NCBI RefSeq assembly: GCF_000411135.1
Contig: NZ_KE150262.1
Location: forward strand, 1,090,824 to 1,154,823
DNA from: Actinotignum schaalii FB123-CNA-2
Lineage (GTDB): Bacteria > Actinomycetota > Actinomycetes > Actinomycetales > Actinomycetaceae
Direction: 5' to 3'
Length of the DNA: 64,000 bases
Positions 63,416 to 64,000 of this stretch are shown here, in pieces. Every line of letters starts with the position of its first letter. The first letter of the stretch is position 1. The position numbers and the translations under genes are program-made. The notes beneath the pieces were generated by a model, which was not told the origin of the DNA, ran no database searches, and saw only the letters and a list, made by a program, of their open reading frames with translations.

Positions 63416-64000
63416 TCAAGCAATAATTTCCTTCCCACTAATAGTCTTCTCGTCGATAACACCACGAGCGATAACATCCCGGGTTTGCGCCAGACTCGCC
63501 AACGACATGTACCGCTTTTGTTGAATCCATTCATCATGCTGCTCAGCTAAAACCGCTCCGACCAGCCTGACCACCGACTCCCGGTTAGGGAAAATACCCA
63601 CAACATCAGTACGCCTACGAATCTCACGGTTAAGCCGCTCGGTCGGGTTATTCGACCAGATCTTGGTCCATATTGTTTCAGGAGCAGCGGTAAACGCGAG
63701 AATCTCGTCAAGGGATTCTTCCAGATAGTCCCCAACATGAGGAAACTTCCTCGAACAAAACTCGACCACGTCCCGGGCTTGCCCCCACACGCTAGCAGCA
63801 TCTGGTTGCCTGAAAATCGTGTGGAACATTGCCGATAATGTAGGCCACTGGGTCTTAGAGACCATGGATGAAAGATTCTTCGCGAAGTGGGTCCGGCAGC
63901 GTTGCCAGCTTGCCTGCGGTAAACAATCACTGACCGCTGCCTGGATACCCAGGTGAGCATCACTGGTCACCAGGAAAACACCCTCAAGGCCACGGGCGAT
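63416..64000 (-). CDS. IS256-family (mutator-type) transposase, partial
   Basis: The reverse-strand frame is open from the window edge to TGA at 63416-63418 (195 residues). It reads IARGLEGVFLVTSDAHLG at the edge, then WQRCRTHFAKNL, DEILAFTAAPETIWTKIWSN, NPTERLNREIRRRTDVVGIF, all of IS256-type transposases. The second catalytic Asp is in SDAH and the Glu in NPTERLNRE. The N-terminus lies beyond the window. No break is seen in the visible part. Confidence 0.93.
   Translation of the reverse strand: MARGLEGVFLVTSDAHLGIQAAVSDCLPQASWQRCRTHFAKNLSSMVSKTQWPTLSAMFHTIFRQPDAASVWGQARDVVEFCSRKFPHVGDYLEESLDEILAFTAAPETIWTKIWSNNPTERLNREIRRRTDVVGIFPNRESVVRLVGAVLAEQHDEWIQQKRYMSLASLAQTRDVIARGVIDEKTISGKEIIA

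Noticed and set aside
1-64000. CRISPR arrays, tRNA or rRNA genes
   Set aside because: No regularly spaced identical repeats with spacers, and no T-loop plus acceptor pairs or rRNA segments, were recognised by eye. A dedicated scan would be decisive.

Overview
The window is high-GC DNA from an actinobacterium. The gene order cinA-clgR-DUF3046-recA-recX, the lexA/LysM/nrdR block, a full division and cell wall (dcw) cluster ending in sepF-yggT-divIVA, DUF3040 and HelD-type proteins, and many leaderless-looking promoters of the form TAGnCT all point this way. An Actinomycetaceae-like host (the Actinomyces, Trueperella and Arcanobacterium group) is my best guess from the layout and from a MurE that lacks the diaminopimelate motif, but the genus cannot be fixed from this sequence alone.

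Layout. Bases 1-8443 hold the end of cinA, clgR, a DUF3046 gene, recA and recX (with a LexA box before recA), miaA, a reverse-strand methyltransferase, hflX and a DinG-type helicase. Bases 8571-10718 hold lexA, divergent from a LysM membrane protein with two LexA boxes between them, then nrdR. Bases 10829-19604 are a mixed block: an acyl-CoA synthetase with a long C-terminal extension, a HelD-like ATPase, a PAC2 protein, a spermidine-synthase-like protein, DNA polymerase IV and a DUF3040 membrane protein closed by a strong terminator. Bases 19899-33978 are the tightly coupled mraZ-rsmH-ftsL-ftsI-murE-murF-mraY-murD-ftsW-murG-murC-ftsQ operon. A 231-base regulatory gap with 21-bp phased repeats, a promoter and a leader hairpin separates it from ftsZ-pgeF-sepF-yggT, followed by divIVA-lspA-rluD-GNAT and dnaE.

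Bases 43443-46429 are a zinc uptake operon (znuA-znuC-znuB-zur). They are followed by a membrane protein, glyS, an S4-domain protein, an ATP-grasp ligase, murJ, and a FemAB-type gene cut in two by a 1701-bp IS1634/IS1549-family element. The element has 17-bp inverted repeats and a 59-bp target duplication. Bases 54969-62382 hold a YibE/F-like protein, two related PRC-barrel proteins, dusB, dgt and dnaG. The last 1.6 kb has lower GC: an IclR regulator with two upstream dyads and part of an IS256-family transposase running off the end.

How the genes work together. Three themes dominate. The SOS response comprises recA, recX, lexA and a LexA-controlled LysM division inhibitor candidate. Cell wall synthesis and division comprises the dcw operon plus MurJ, an ATP-grasp ligase and a broken FemX, which together look like an interpeptide-bridge module feeding a non-diaminopimelate peptidoglycan. 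Replication comprises dnaE, dnaG, dgt and dinB. The most unusual observations are the IS-disrupted femX with its long target duplication, the 21-bp phased repeats and leader hairpin before ftsZ, and the repeated TAGnCT box placed 6-7 bases before at least eleven start codons.
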